Origin: an uncultured Planctomycetota bacterium
Lineage (GTDB): Bacteria > Planctomycetota > Phycisphaerae > UBA1845 > UTPLA1
Assembly (NCBI GenBank): GCA_900696465.1
Contig: CAADGE010000048.1
Span: forward strand, 372,001 to 436,000
Direction: 5' to 3'
DNA length: 64,000 bases
A program made the position numbers and the translations under genes. This document shows positions 18,433 through 27,940 of this stretch, one piece after another (the first letter of the stretch is position 1; every line of letters begins with the position of its first letter). Under the pieces are notes generated by a model that did not search any database, was not told the origin of the DNA, and saw only the letters and a program-made list of their open reading frames with translations.

Positions 18433-19527
18433 ATGACCGAAACAGCCGCACAACCCGCATTCATGGCCAAACTCGACGAAATGGCCGCGCGCTACGACGC
18501 CATTACCGACGAGATGAACCAGCCCGAGACCGCCACCAATTCCGCGCGCATCGTCAAGCTCTCACGCGAACACGCCAACCTCGCCCGACTGGTAGAGCCA
18601 TATCGCAACTACCAGCGACTCTGCGAGCAGCTCGCCCAGGCCCGTCAGCTTCACGCGGATCCGCAGACCGACGCCGATCTTCGCGAAATGGCCCGCATGG
18701 AGATCGACGACCTCTCCGAGCGCACCTCCCGCCTGCTCGAAGAACTCATTGATGGGGTCCTCGGCGGCGACGATGCCAATGTCGATTCCGTCATCATGGA
18801 AATCCGTGCCGGCACCGGTGGTGACGAAGCCGCTATTTTCGCACGCGATCTGTTCGAGATCTATTCCCGCTACGCCACTGCCCGCGGTTTCAAGATCGAG
18901 GTCCTCGACCTGTCCACCAACGAATACGGCGGCTACCGGGAAGTTGTCTTCAACGTCAAAGGCCCCGGCGTGTATACCCACTTCGGTTACGAAGGCGGCG
19001 GTCACCGCGTCCAGCGTGTCCCCGTCACTGAAACACAGGGACGCATCCACACCTCCGCCGCCACCGTCGCCGTCCTGCCCGAAATCGAGGAAACCGAGAT
19101 CGACATCGACTGGGACAAGGACGTCCTCGAACACGTCAGCGCCGCCGGCGGACCGGGCGGGCAGAATGTCAACAAGGTGGCATCCGCGATCAAGCTGGAG
19201 CACATCCCCACCGGAATCACCGTCTCCATGCGCGACGAACGCAGTCAGCACAAGAATCGCGCCAAGGCCCGTCGACTGATGGCCAGCCGCGTCAAAGCGC
19301 ACTATGAAGAACAGGAACGCGCCAAGCGGGACTCGACACGTCGCAGCATGATCGGCTCCGGTAATCGCAATGAGCGCATCCGCACCTACAACTATCCTCA
19401 GAACCGCTGCACGGATCACCGGCTCAACGAGAATTTCTCGCTGGAGCGAATTACCTCGGGCGACCTTCAGGAGATGATCGAAGCCCTCCGCCGCTTTGAT
19501 CGGCAACGCCGCCTGAGTGAAGCGTAA
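18433..19527 (+). CDS. prfA: peptide chain release factor 1
   Basis: A 364-residue class I release factor reading UAA and UAG. The codon-recognition motif is PVT (residues 197-199), the RF1-type P-x-T tripeptide, which separates it from RF2 (SPF). GGQ (242-244) in AAGGPGGQNVNKVAS catalyses peptidyl-tRNA hydrolysis and is methylated by PrmC, encoded two genes downstream. MEIRAGTGGDEA and GRIHTSAATVAVLPE are also diagnostic. The start at 18433 (MTETAAQPAF) is chosen over an in-frame GTG upstream by homologue-like length. Confidence 0.97.
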   Translation: MTETAAQPAFMAKLDEMAARYDAITDEMNQPETATNSARIVKLSREHANLARLVEPYRNYQRLCEQLAQARQLHADPQTDADLREMARMEIDDLSERTSRLLEELIDGVLGGDDANVDSVIMEIRAGTGGDEAAIFARDLFEIYSRYATARGFKIEVLDLSTNEYGGYREVVFNVKGPGVYTHFGYEGGGHRVQRVPVTETQGRIHTSAATVAVLPEIEETEIDIDWDKDVLEHVSAAGGPGGQNVNKVASAIKLEHIPTGITVSMRDERSQHKNRAKARRLMASRVKAHYEEQERAKRDSTRRSMIGSGNRNERIRTYNYPQNRCTDHRLNENFSLERITSGDLQEMIEALRRFDRQRRLSEA

Positions 19528-19772
19528 AACGTTTTTCCGAGCGGTATTCTCGTGTCACGCACACGCAGTCACCGTGCTTCCCGAACACAGCAACTTCATC
19601 GCCCTGAATCAACAGCCCATAATCTAAAAACGTGTTGGGCCCGGTGATCCTGCCGAGCAATCTTCCGATCGCGCAGACGCTCCTTCGCGGAGCCCGTTAT
19701 CCGTTAAAATGCAACTCATCGGCGGCGCGGTCCGCCGACGTCCAGCAACGCCGCCCATGCAGGAGTGACACC

Positions 19773-20789
19773 TTGACCGACACCCCGGACACGCCCAATC
19801 GCTTCATCACCATCCAGGAACATATCATCAACGAGCAGCGGCATCATCCCGCGGCCACTGGCGGTTTCAGCTGGCTTCTCTCCGGAATCACACTCGCCGC
19901 ACGAATTATCTCTGCCAACGTCCGCCGCGCCGGCATCCTCGATGTCCTCGGCGACTCCGGTGATTCCAATGTCCACGGCGAGCAGCAGCAGAAGCTCGAC
20001 CTGCTCGCCAACAAGACCATCGAGCTCTGCCTCGGCTACCGCGGCAACGTCGCCATGATCGCCTCCGAGGAACTCGACCAGCCCAAGGTCATCACCCGCG
20101 GCGAGAACGACGAGGCCCGCAAGTACATCGTCGTCTTTGATCCCCTCGACGGTTCGAGCAACATCGATGTGAACGTCTCCGTCGGTACGATCTTCTCCAT
20201 CTTCCAGCGCGATCCTTCACGCTCCGACGCCGCCGACCCCGCCTCGGAAATTCTTCAGCCGGGCGACCAGCAACTTGCCGCCGGCTACATCGTCTACGGC
20301 TCCAGCACGGTCCTCGTCTACACTACCGGCGAAGGCGTGCACATGTTCACGCTCGATCCTTCCGTCGGCGCCTTTCTCCTCCACAGCGAACACATCCGCA
20401 TGCCCGATAAGGGCAAGACCTACAGCGTCAACGAAGGCAACGCCGGCTCGTTCCCGGAAGGCGTCCAGCGCTATCTCGAGTGGTGCAAGACCGAGGAAGC
20501 CGGCCCATATTCGGCTCGATACATCGGCTCGCTCGTCGCTGATTTCCACCGCACCTTGCTCAAAGGCGGCATCTTCCTCTATCCTCCCACGGCCAAGTCC
20601 CCGAATGGAAAGCTCCGGCTTCTCTACGAAGCCAACCCGATCGCTTTCCTCGCGGAGCAGGCCGGAGGCATGGCCACGGATGGCAGGATGCGAATCATGG
20701 AGAAGGCGCCGAAGTCCGTCCACGAGCGTACGCCGCTCTACGTCGGCAGCAGGGTGGACATGGAGCGCCTGCAGCGCCACCTCACCTGA
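19773..20789 (+). CDS. fbp: fructose-1,6-bisphosphatase class 1
   Basis: A 338-residue gluconeogenic enzyme hydrolysing fructose 1,6-bisphosphate to fructose 6-phosphate. The metal and phosphate site FDPLDGSSNID spans residues 122-132, with ASEE (97-100) supplying further ligands; GKLRLLYEANPIAFLAEQAGG near the end is typical of class 1. Translation most likely begins at the TTG at 19773: AGGAG lies 7 bases upstream, and no ATG or GTG sits at a sensible place. It lies between prfA and prmC, an unusual insertion in a translation-termination cluster. A TAAAAT word at 19705-19710 may be its own -10. Confidence 0.94.
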   Translation: MTDTPDTPNRFITIQEHIINEQRHHPAATGGFSWLLSGITLAARIISANVRRAGILDVLGDSGDSNVHGEQQQKLDLLANKTIELCLGYRGNVAMIASEELDQPKVITRGENDEARKYIVVFDPLDGSSNIDVNVSVGTIFSIFQRDPSRSDAADPASEILQPGDQQLAAGYIVYGSSTVLVYTTGEGVHMFTLDPSVGAFLLHSEHIRMPDKGKTYSVNEGNAGSFPEGVQRYLEWCKTEEAGPYSARYIGSLVADFHRTLLKGGIFLYPPTAKSPNGKLRLLYEANPIAFLAEQAGGMATDGRMRIMEKAPKSVHERTPLYVGSRVDMERLQRHLT

Positions 20790-20845
20790 ACTGCCTGAGT
20801 CACCGGCTCGCGAATATATTTCCCCCACACTGCAAAAGCGCGCAC

Positions 20846-21748
20846 ATGGCTGAGTCGGAAGCGACACGCACACAGGAATGGACCATCGGCCGCCTGCTCG
20901 GGTGGACAAGATCATTCCTCGAATCCAAAGGCGTTGACGAGGCCCGCCTGGCCGCAGAAGTCCTTCTCGCCCATGCCCTCGATTGCAGGCGGATCGATCT
21001 TTACGCTCGATTCGAGGAAGCCCCCACAGATGAAAAACGTGCCCGCTTCCGTGAACTCGTCGCCGGCGCCGGCGAGCACAAACCGATCGCCTACCTCGTC
21101 GGGCACAAGGAGTTTTACTCGCTCGATTTTCTCGTTACGCCCGACGTGCTGATCCCCCGGCCGGAAACAGAACTGCTCGTCGAGCGCGCCCTCTCCTGGC
21201 TCGAACAGCACGCGACGCGGCCGTCTAACCTCCTCGACATCGGCACCGGCTCGGGCTGCATCGCCGTCACTATCTGCAAACGCGCTCCCGATGTCCGCGC
21301 CGTCGCGACGGATATTTCAGAAGCAGCGATCGCGGTGGCCGGGCAGAACGCCGCGAAGCACGGCGTCACCGATCGCGTGCGGCTCATCAAAGCCGATCTG
21401 CTCGACCTTCCCGCCGATTGCATTCCCGAATGTGGGTTCGATGTCGTCGTCTCCAATCCGCCCTACGTCGCCGAGGCGGACCGCGACAACTTGCCCGAAA
21501 ACGTACGGCGCTACGAGCCGGCCGCCGCCCTCTATGCCGGTCCCGACGGCCTCAGTGCCTATCGACGACTCGCGGCGTCGATCCGCGGCGTGCTCAGGCC
21601 CGATGGCCGCTTTCTCCTCGAAGTCGGCCACGATCAGGCAGACGCCGTTGCGCAAATCATGCAGCAAGAGACCGGCCTGACCCTCCTCGGACGATTTCGC
21701 GATCTGGCGAAGATCGAACGGGCCCTTGAGTTTACACTACCCGCATGA
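20846..21748 (+). CDS. prmC: peptide chain release factor N5-glutamine methyltransferase
   Basis: A 300-residue SAM-dependent methyltransferase that methylates the glutamine of the GGQ motif of release factors, here encoded by prfA upstream. DIGTGSGCIAV (131-141) binds SAM, and VVSNPPYVAE with NPPY (204-207) accepts the glutamine. The N-terminal helical domain that docks on the release factor (GRLLGWTRSFLESKG) is present. FYSLDFLVTPDVLIPRPETE is the family hallmark. Its stop overlaps the start of the glycosyltransferase gene by 4 bases, so the two are translationally coupled. Confidence 0.96.
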   Translation: MAESEATRTQEWTIGRLLGWTRSFLESKGVDEARLAAEVLLAHALDCRRIDLYARFEEAPTDEKRARFRELVAGAGEHKPIAYLVGHKEFYSLDFLVTPDVLIPRPETELLVERALSWLEQHATRPSNLLDIGTGSGCIAVTICKRAPDVRAVATDISEAAIAVAGQNAAKHGVTDRVRLIKADLLDLPADCIPECGFDVVVSNPPYVAEADRDNLPENVRRYEPAAALYAGPDGLSAYRRLAASIRGVLRPDGRFLLEVGHDQADAVAQIMQQETGLTLLGRFRDLAKIERALEFTLPA

Positions 21749-22824
21749 CGGCAGCCGACTTGGCCCAGCGCGACTTTCGGCGAATCCTGCTCATCAAGCC
21801 CAGCTCGCCGGGCGACATCATCCACGCCCTTCCGGTGCTGCACGGACTGCGACGGCGCTATCCAGCCGCCCACCTCGCCTGGCTGGTGGCGACGCCCTTC
21901 ACCAACCTCATAGAAGCCGACCCGGCTATTAACGAAATCATCCCCTTCGATCGCAAGCGTTACGGCCGTCTCGGTCGCAGTCTGAGCGTCACCGGCGAGT
22001 TCGCGGCATTCGTCAAGTCGCTCCGTGCCCGCGCATTCGAGCTGGTCATTGATCTGCAGGGGCTTTTTCGCAGTGGGTTTCTGTCGATGGCCAGTGGGGC
22101 CTCGGTGCGGATCGGCTTTCAGAACAGCCGCGAGCTGTCGTGGATGTTCTACTCACATCGCATCCCGAGAGGGCCGACGCGCGACGAACACGCCGCGGAT
22201 CGCAACTACCGTGTCGGCGCGATGCTCGGCTTCGACGCCTCACCCTTGGATTTCTCGATCGTACTCACCGATGAGGACCGCGCCGTCGCTGCCGCGCTCG
22301 CGGAGGAATCCGGGGTAGGAAAAGGAGAAAAGTACGCCGTGCTCGTGCCGGGCACACGCTGGGAAACCAAGTGCTGGCCGCCGGATCGGTTTGGGATGCT
22401 CGCTGCGGTGCTCCGTGAACGGCACGGGTTTCGTTCGCTGCTGGTCGGCGGAGGGGACGACGTTAATGCTGCAGCTGTCGCGGTCCATGCATCCAACGGC
22501 GCGGCGGTCAATGTTTGCGGCCGTACGACGCTACGACAGGCAGCGGCGATGATTGAACGCGCCGCCGTCGTCGTCACCGCGGATTCAACGCCGATGCACA
22601 TGGCCGCAGCCCTGAATCGCCCGCTGGTGGCCCTCTTCGGCCCGACGAATCCGCTGCGCACAGGCCCCTACGGCCACACCACCGACGTGCTGCGAATCGA
22701 CCTCGAATGTTCACCGTGCTATTTCAAGAAACTCAGCCAATGCCCGCACAACCACGCCTGCATGCAGCGGCTGGACGTGCTTGGCGTGGCAGATGCCGCG
22801 AGCTCGCGATTACCACAAATGTGA
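21745..22824 (+). CDS. lipopolysaccharide heptosyltransferase-family glycosyltransferase (GT9)
   Basis: A 359-residue GT9-family enzyme. ILLIKPSSPGDIIHALPVL at the N-terminus is the conserved acceptor-side motif of WaaC/WaaF heptosyltransferases, and VTADSTPMHMAAALNRPLVA with LFGPTNPLRTGPYG near the end is the nucleotide-sugar site. A cysteine-bearing tail (CSPCYFKKLSQCPHN) is also typical. It would add heptose or a related sugar to lipid A core, which supports a Gram-negative outer membrane with LPS. It starts inside the end of prmC (ATGA overlap). Whether it is heptosyltransferase I or II cannot be told by eye. Confidence 0.88.
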   Translation: MTAADLAQRDFRRILLIKPSSPGDIIHALPVLHGLRRRYPAAHLAWLVATPFTNLIEADPAINEIIPFDRKRYGRLGRSLSVTGEFAAFVKSLRARAFELVIDLQGLFRSGFLSMASGASVRIGFQNSRELSWMFYSHRIPRGPTRDEHAADRNYRVGAMLGFDASPLDFSIVLTDEDRAVAAALAEESGVGKGEKYAVLVPGTRWETKCWPPDRFGMLAAVLRERHGFRSLLVGGGDDVNAAAVAVHASNGAAVNVCGRTTLRQAAAMIERAAVVVTADSTPMHMAAALNRPLVALFGPTNPLRTGPYGHTTDVLRIDLECSPCYFKKLSQCPHNHACMQRLDVLGVADAASSRLPQM

Positions 22825-23160
22825 AGTGCCTGGATTCTGGCATCAAAGAGAAAGCCCGGAGCAGGCCTGCCCCGGGCCTCGGCTTGGCAAGACGCAAAGA
22901 GCATGATCGGGCGCGAGAGAATCACGCCGCGCTGCTCTTCGCATTACGTCTTCCCCACCGGCGACCATCGGGCGGCTTTCAAAGGCCGCGCGAATCAGCC
23001 GCAAGTGGCTTCCACAAGCCCTCCATCGGATATTATATCGCCGTGAAGCGCGAATGAAACAGGCACGAGAAGGGATTTGCACACGCGCGTGCAGAACACG
23101 TTGTTCGCGTCCGGGCTCTGTTCATGCGTCAATGATTTCAATCTGCAATTCGCCGTTACA
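22825..23160. other. 336-base intergenic region before selB
   Basis: Apart from the G-C hairpin at 22854-22877, I see no protein or tRNA here. I looked for a selenocysteine tRNA because selB follows and found no TCA anticodon arm or TTCGA T-loop. A TATTATATCG stretch near 23030-23039 is AT-rich and may be the selB-selA promoter. Confidence 0.35.
22854..22877 (+). terminator. G-C hairpin after the GT9 gene
   Basis: GCCCGG (22854-22859) pairs with CCGGGC (22872-22877), and the 12-base loop contains its own GCAGGCCTGC palindrome. It lies 30 bases past the stop but lacks a T tract, so it may be a pause or processing site rather than a true terminator. Confidence 0.35.
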
Positions 23161-25182
23161 ATGGCACAAATGAGCGCCATCATACTCGGCACTGCCGGAC
23201 ACATTGACCACGGCAAGTCCGCACTCGTCAAGGCCCTCACCGGCACCGACCCGGACCGCCTCCCCGAAGAAAAAGCTCGCGGCATGACCATCGAACTGGG
23301 TTTCGCTCACCTCGAGCTGCCCGCCGAAAACAGCGATAGTAACGTCCTCCACGTCGGCATCGTTGATGTCCCCGGTCACGAACGCTTCGTCCGAACGATG
23401 GTCGCCGGCGCTACCGGTATCGATCTGGGCTTGCTCCTCGTCGCCGCTGACGACGGCGTCATGCCGCAGACCATCGAGCACGTCCAGATTCTCGACCTGC
23501 TCGCCGTCGGATCCGGCCTGATCGTCATCAGCAAGTCCGACCTGGCCGATGCAGATCGCCTCGATGAACTGCGAGCCCGAATCCGTCGGCTCACCGAGCA
23601 CACCTCTCTGCATCACTGGCCGATCGTCGCCTGCTCAGCACGAACAGGCGACGGCCTGGATGAGATTCGCCGGACCATCCGCAAGCTCGCGACCAACCGA
23701 TCGCCGCGCGAAAACGGCGGAATTTTCCGGTTGGCCATCGACCGTGTCTTCACCATTCACGGACGCGGCACGGTCGTGACCGGCTCGGTCCTCTCGGGCA
23801 GGGCCGCCGTCGGCGAGACGCTCGAACTGATGCCGGCCGGCCTGAGCTGCAGGGTTCGCGAAGTCCAGTCCCACGGATCGAGCATGGCCGATGTCGTCGC
23901 CGGCCAGCGCGCCGCCCTCAATCTGACCGGCATCGAACGTAACAGGATCGAACGAGGCATGGAGCTAGCGACGCCGGGCTACCTCACGGCAACGCGCTAC
24001 ATCGACGCTCGGGTGCGCGTTCTCGGCACTCCTCGACCGGGGAACACGTCGGCTGTAACGAATGCACGATCCGCTGCCGGGCAGAATGGCAGCGGCTTCC
24101 TGCGACCTTGCCGCGTCCGAGTCTGCATCGGGACGCACGAGGCGATGGCCATGCTCGTCGTGATGGGGAGCGACTCAATCCAACCGGGCCATGAGGCATT
24201 CGTCCAGCTTCGATTCTCCGAGCCGATGGTCGCGGCATTCGGTCAGCGCTTCATCCTTCGCAATGAAACGGCACAGGTGACACTCGGCGGTGGTCAGGTT
24301 GTGCGACCAGTCTCGCGTAGACTACGACTGATGGCTGCGGGCGAAATGGAATCACTTCGCCGGGCAAGTTCGACGGAGGAGACGATTCGCTGTGAAGAAG
24401 CGATTCGCTTCATGGGCATTGAGCCGATGACCGCGCTGAAGCTGGCCTGCCGAATCGGTGTAACGTCCCAGTCCGCATCGCAACTGCTCGCCACGCTGCG
24501 CGCATTGGGCAGACTCGTTCCCCTCGTTTCGGGTCGGGAAGTTCACATCGATGTCCTAAACGCGTTACAGCAACGCGCATTGGCGTATCTCCTGCGGCAT
24601 CATCAGTCGAACCCGCAGGAGCCCGGCGTCCCGCGCGACCGATTCATCGGCTGGCTGGAAAGTCGCAGCACTTCAGGTGCCGGTCGTATCCTCTATGAGC
24701 GGCTTGATAAAGCGGGCAGCATCGTCCCCCGCGGGCCATACGTGGCCCATCGCGACTTCCGCCCGGCGCTGTCGGCCGAAGACGCGGCATTGCTCGAAAA
24801 ACTGGTGGCGGAAGTGACCGCAGCGAGATTCGACCCGCCCGCGTGGACGGCGCTGAAGTCGATTGTCGGTCTCTCGCGCCAGCGTGCGAAGGTACTGGAA
24901 GACATCGCCCGCACCGAGCCGCGGTTGGTGCAGTTCGCGCCGCAGCATTTTATCGCACGTCAGGTCGTCGAAGAACTAAAGCAATTGGTGTGTCAATTGG
25001 GAGAAGGCCGCTCCTTCAAGCTGGCCGAGGTGCGCGATGCCATCCACGCCTCGCGCCGCGTGGTGCAGCCCCTGCTCGAATACCTGGATCGCGTACAATT
25101 CACCCGTCGCGTCGGAGATGAGCGTGTGCTGATATCGGCCCGCGCCTCCGTCGATTGCAGCACCGCGGAGAACGCATCTTGA
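23161..25182 (+). CDS. selB: selenocysteine-specific translation elongation factor
   Basis: A 673-residue GTPase that delivers selenocysteyl-tRNA to the ribosome at UGA codons marked by a SECIS element. G1 is [11 protein letters not shown] (residues 10-20), G2 includes [12 protein letters not shown]3 is DVPGH (69-73) and G4 is VISKSD, with Ser in place of the usual Asn. EF-Tu-like domains II and III follow ([13 protein letters not shown]), then a C-terminal series of winged helices (about 400-673) that bind the mRNA hairpin. ATG 23161 or 23170 is the likely start. selA follows with a 4-base overlap. The SelB family also includes archaeal-type proteins, but the winged-helix tail marks the bacterial form. 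Confidence 0.94.
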   Translation: MAQMSAIILGTAGHIDHGKSALVKALTGTDPDRLPEEKARGMTIELGFAHLELPAENSDSNVLHVGIVDVPGHERFVRTMVAGATGIDLGLLLVAADDGVMPQTIEHVQILDLLAVGSGLIVISKSDLADADRLDELRARIRRLTEHTSLHHWPIVACSARTGDGLDEIRRTIRKLATNRSPRENGGIFRLAIDRVFTIHGRGTVVTGSVLSGRAAVGETLELMPAGLSCRVREVQSHGSSMADVVAGQRAALNLTGIERNRIERGMELATPGYLTATRYIDARVRVLGTPRPGNTSAVTNARSAAGQNGSGFLRPCRVRVCIGTHEAMAMLVVMGSDSIQPGHEAFVQLRFSEPMVAAFGQRFILRNETAQVTLGGGQVVRPVSRRLRLMAAGEMESLRRASSTEETIRCEEAIRFMGIEPMTALKLACRIGVTSQSASQLLATLRALGRLVPLVSGREVHIDVLNALQQRALAYLLRHHQSNPQEPGVPRDRFIGWLESRSTSGAGRILYERLDKAGSIVPRGPYVAHRDFRPALSAEDAALLEKLVAEVTAARFDPPAWTALKSIVGLSRQRAKVLEDIARTEPRLVQFAPQHFIARQVVEELKQLVCQLGEGRSFKLAEVRDAIHASRRVVQPLLEYLDRVQFTRRVGDERVLISARASVDCSTAENAS

Positions 25183-26582
25183 GCCGGGAGAAATCACCCG
25201 ATTACGCCCGCATTCCGTCGATGACGGTGCTGCTCGACGCGGCCGCACGGGATGCACGGCTGCGCGCCATGCCGCGCGGACCGCTGACCGATGCGCTGCG
25301 CCAGGCGGTTGACGACTACCGTGCACGACTCAGAACCAGGGATGAGGAAGGCGACATCACGGCCGCCGCGATTCTCGACGCCGCGGCACGAATTCTCGAC
25401 GCGCATCATGCCAGGCGATTGACGCCCGTCATCAACGCCACCGGCGTGATCCTCCACACCGGCCTGGGCCGCAGCGTCCTCGCGCCCTCGGCGGTCGAAC
25501 GCCTCGCGCGCGTCGCCGCGGGCTACTGCAATCTGGAACTCAACCTGTCTGATGCAAAACGAAGCCGTCGCGGCGCCTTCGCCGAGAACCTGATCTGTCG
25601 GCTCACCGGCGCCCAGGCCGCAATGATCGTCAACAACAACGCCGCAGCCACACTGCTCGCCCTGCGCGGCCTTGCCGCGGGCCGCGAAGTCCTCGTCTCT
25701 CGCGGACAGCTCATCGAGATCGGCGGCTCCTATCGTCTGCCCGACGTCATGCAGGCCGGCGGCGCGATACTTCGCGAAGTCGGCACGACGAACAAGACGC
25801 ACCTTCGCGATTACGAAAACGCCATCACAGAACGTACCGCGATGATCATGCACGTCCACACCAGCAACTACCGCGTCGTCGGTTTTTCCGAGTCTCCCGG
25901 CGTACGCGAGCTCGCATCCCTCGCCCATGCCCACGGACTTGTCATGTTTGACGACCTCGGTAGTGGCGCACTGCTCAATGATGATCTCTGGCGCGCCGCG
26001 AACGAACCCACCGTTGTCGAGAGTCTGCATGCCGGCGCAGACTTCGTCGCCTTCTCCGGCGACAAACTCCTGGGCGGTCCGCAGGCCGGAATCCTCCTCG
26101 GCAATCGCGAGACCATCGAACGCCTTCGCGAGGACCCCATGGCCCGCGCCCTCCGCATCGATAAACTCACCATCGCCGCGCTGGAAGCCACGCTCGAACT
26201 CTACGACGACCACGCTCGCGCGAGACAGGAGATTCCCACCCTCGCAGCCCTCTCCGAGTCGATTGATTCGCTCACCGCCCGGGCAGAATCGCTCGCAACC
26301 TCGCTGCGTCAGGCCATGCCCGGCGAGTCGTTCATCGTCGCGCAGGACGAGAGCTTCGCCGGAGGCGGCTCGCTCCCCGCCTGGCCGCTGCCCACTGCCG
26401 TCATCCGCTGGAAGCCCCTCGCTTTCTCCGTCGACGAGATTGCCCGTCGCCTGCGCCAGGGCGATCCCGCGGTACTCCTGCGAATCCGTGAAGATACCTG
26501 TCTGATCGATCTTCGCACCGTACCGTCCGAATCACTTCCCGCATTGATCGATGCATTGCGTAGTGCTGCACAATGCCCATGA
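25179..26582 (+). CDS. selA: L-seryl-tRNA(Sec) selenium transferase
   Basis: A 467-residue PLP enzyme converting seryl-tRNA(Sec) to selenocysteyl-tRNA(Sec) using selenophosphate. The PLP lysine is in AFSGDKLLGGPQAGI. PVINATGVILHTGLGRSVL, AAMIVNNNAAATLLAL and LVSRGQLIEIGGSYRLPDVM are diagnostic. I place the start at the TTG at 25179, which overlaps the selB stop as TTGA and has GGAG 8 bases upstream. The order selB-selA is the reverse of that in E. coli (selA-selB). The organism should therefore make selenoproteins, but selC and selD are not in the window. Confidence 0.95.
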   Translation: MSREKSPDYARIPSMTVLLDAAARDARLRAMPRGPLTDALRQAVDDYRARLRTRDEEGDITAAAILDAAARILDAHHARRLTPVINATGVILHTGLGRSVLAPSAVERLARVAAGYCNLELNLSDAKRSRRGAFAENLICRLTGAQAAMIVNNNAAATLLALRGLAAGREVLVSRGQLIEIGGSYRLPDVMQAGGAILREVGTTNKTHLRDYENAITERTAMIMHVHTSNYRVVGFSESPGVRELASLAHAHGLVMFDDLGSGALLNDDLWRAANEPTVVESLHAGADFVAFSGDKLLGGPQAGILLGNRETIERLREDPMARALRIDKLTIAALEATLELYDDHARARQEIPTLAALSESIDSLTARAESLATSLRQAMPGESFIVAQDESFAGGGSLPAWPLPTAVIRWKPLAFSVDEIARRLRQGDPAVLLRIREDTCLIDLRTVPSESLPALIDALRSAAQCP

Positions 26583-26645
26583 GGCCGGATCCACATCGAC
26601 GGCCGTTCTTGACATCCGCGTCGCCTCGCCTTTTAGTCACGCGCG

Positions 26646-27845
26646 ATGAGCATGAAGTTCGCCATCATTCTGCCCGACGGGGCCGCCGATGAACCGCTCC
26701 CGGCGCTCGGCGACCGCACCGTCCTCGAGGCCGCACACACGCCGAACATGGATGCCGTCGCCGAGATGGGTCGCATCGGCACCGTGCGCACCGTTCCCGA
26801 TGGCTTCACTCCCGGTAGCGATGTCGCCACGATGTCCCTCCTCGGCTATGACCCGCGCACCCATTACACCGGCCGCGCACCGATCGAAGCCGTTGCCCAG
26901 GGCATCTCGCTGCATCCCGATGACATCGTTTTCCGTTGCAACCTCGTGAACATCACCGACGGCGAAATGGCCGACTTCACCGCAGGCCATATCCGCACTG
27001 AACAGGCCGATGCGATTCTCGCCGCGTTGAACAACGCATATGCCGGTGACGAAATTCGCTTCCAGACCGGCGTTTCCTATCGAAATTTGATGATTCTTCG
27101 TGAACCAGGCGCGATGGATGTTTCCTGCATGCCGCCGCACGATATTCCCGGCGAACGCATCGAGGCCTATCTGCCAAAGGGCAAAGCTGCACGCCGCGTT
27201 CGGGAGATCATGGACCGCGCACGGCCGATCCTCGCCGCGCATCCCGTCAACCACGCCCGTCGACAATCCGGCGAACCGGCGGCCACCGACATCTGGCTCT
27301 GGGGACAGGGCGTCGTGCCCATCATGCCGCGCTTCCGACAGCGCTTCGGCGTGCGCGGCGCAGTCATCGCCGCTGTCGATCTGATACGCGGATTGGGCAA
27401 GCTCCTGGGTTGGTCGCTCATCGACGTCCCCGGAGCGACCGGATACATCGACACCGATTACGCCGCAAAGGGTCGTGCGGCCGCGGCCGCTCTGGATGAG
27501 TACGATCTGGTGGCCGTCCACGTCGAAGCGCCGGACGAGGCCGGTCACATGGGCAATGCCGATGCCAAGATCGAGGCACTCGAAAAGATCGATGCCCTGG
27601 TCGCCGAGCCGATTCTCGAAAAGCTTCATGGTTTCGGCGAGTGGCGGCTGCTCATCGCACCGGACCACCCCACGCCAGTTGCCCGTCGGACGCACACCGA
27701 TACGCCGCCGCCCTTCTGCATGGCCGGTATCGGTCTGGTCGCCGGCGCCGTTCGCGTGGATCGCTTCTGCGAACGAGCCGCCGTCGGGAGCGGTTTTCAC
27801 TTTGAGGCCGGTCACGAATTGATGGAGTATTTTCTTCGCAGGTAG
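26646..27845 (+). CDS. apgM: cofactor-independent phosphoglycerate mutase family (archaeal type; possible homoserine kinase)
   Basis: A 399-residue alkaline-phosphatase-superfamily enzyme. PDGAADEP at the start supplies a metal Asp, S58 in TPGSDVATMSLLGYDP is the expected phospho-Ser nucleophile, and VEAPDEAGHMGN, PDHPTP and RTHTDTPPPF supply the remaining metal ligands. This matches the ApgM-like group interconverting 2- and 3-phosphoglycerate. Part of that group has been proposed to be a homoserine kinase instead. Pyruvate kinase lies 95 bases downstream on the same strand, two steps on in glycolysis, which favours the mutase role. A threonine synthase gene is in the window but 19 kb away, giving only weak support to the alternative. 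Confidence 0.85.
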   Translation: MSMKFAIILPDGAADEPLPALGDRTVLEAAHTPNMDAVAEMGRIGTVRTVPDGFTPGSDVATMSLLGYDPRTHYTGRAPIEAVAQGISLHPDDIVFRCNLVNITDGEMADFTAGHIRTEQADAILAALNNAYAGDEIRFQTGVSYRNLMILREPGAMDVSCMPPHDIPGERIEAYLPKGKAARRVREIMDRARPILAAHPVNHARRQSGEPAATDIWLWGQGVVPIMPRFRQRFGVRGAVIAAVDLIRGLGKLLGWSLIDVPGATGYIDTDYAAKGRAAAAALDEYDLVAVHVEAPDEAGHMGNADAKIEALEKIDALVAEPILEKLHGFGEWRLLIAPDHPTPVARRTHTDTPPPFCMAGIGLVAGAVRVDRFCERAAVGSGFHFEAGHELMEYFLRR

Positions 27846-27940
27846 CATCGCCGGGGTATTGGCGATATGACAATGCAGAACGATCCCGCGGCCGGATGCC
27901 GATGCGACTCGACGCCGGCCGACTGCCGGTGAACATCCAC

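Noticed and set aside
19451-19660. 69-codon minus-strand frame with TTG start beside prfA
   Set aside because: The first 50 residues look protein-like, but there is no usable ribosome-binding site and the 3' third lies antisense to prfA. Not supportable without homologues.
22825-23160. tRNA-Sec gene (selC) before selB
   Set aside because: No stretch had a TCA anticodon arm together with a TTCGA T-loop and acceptor pairing.
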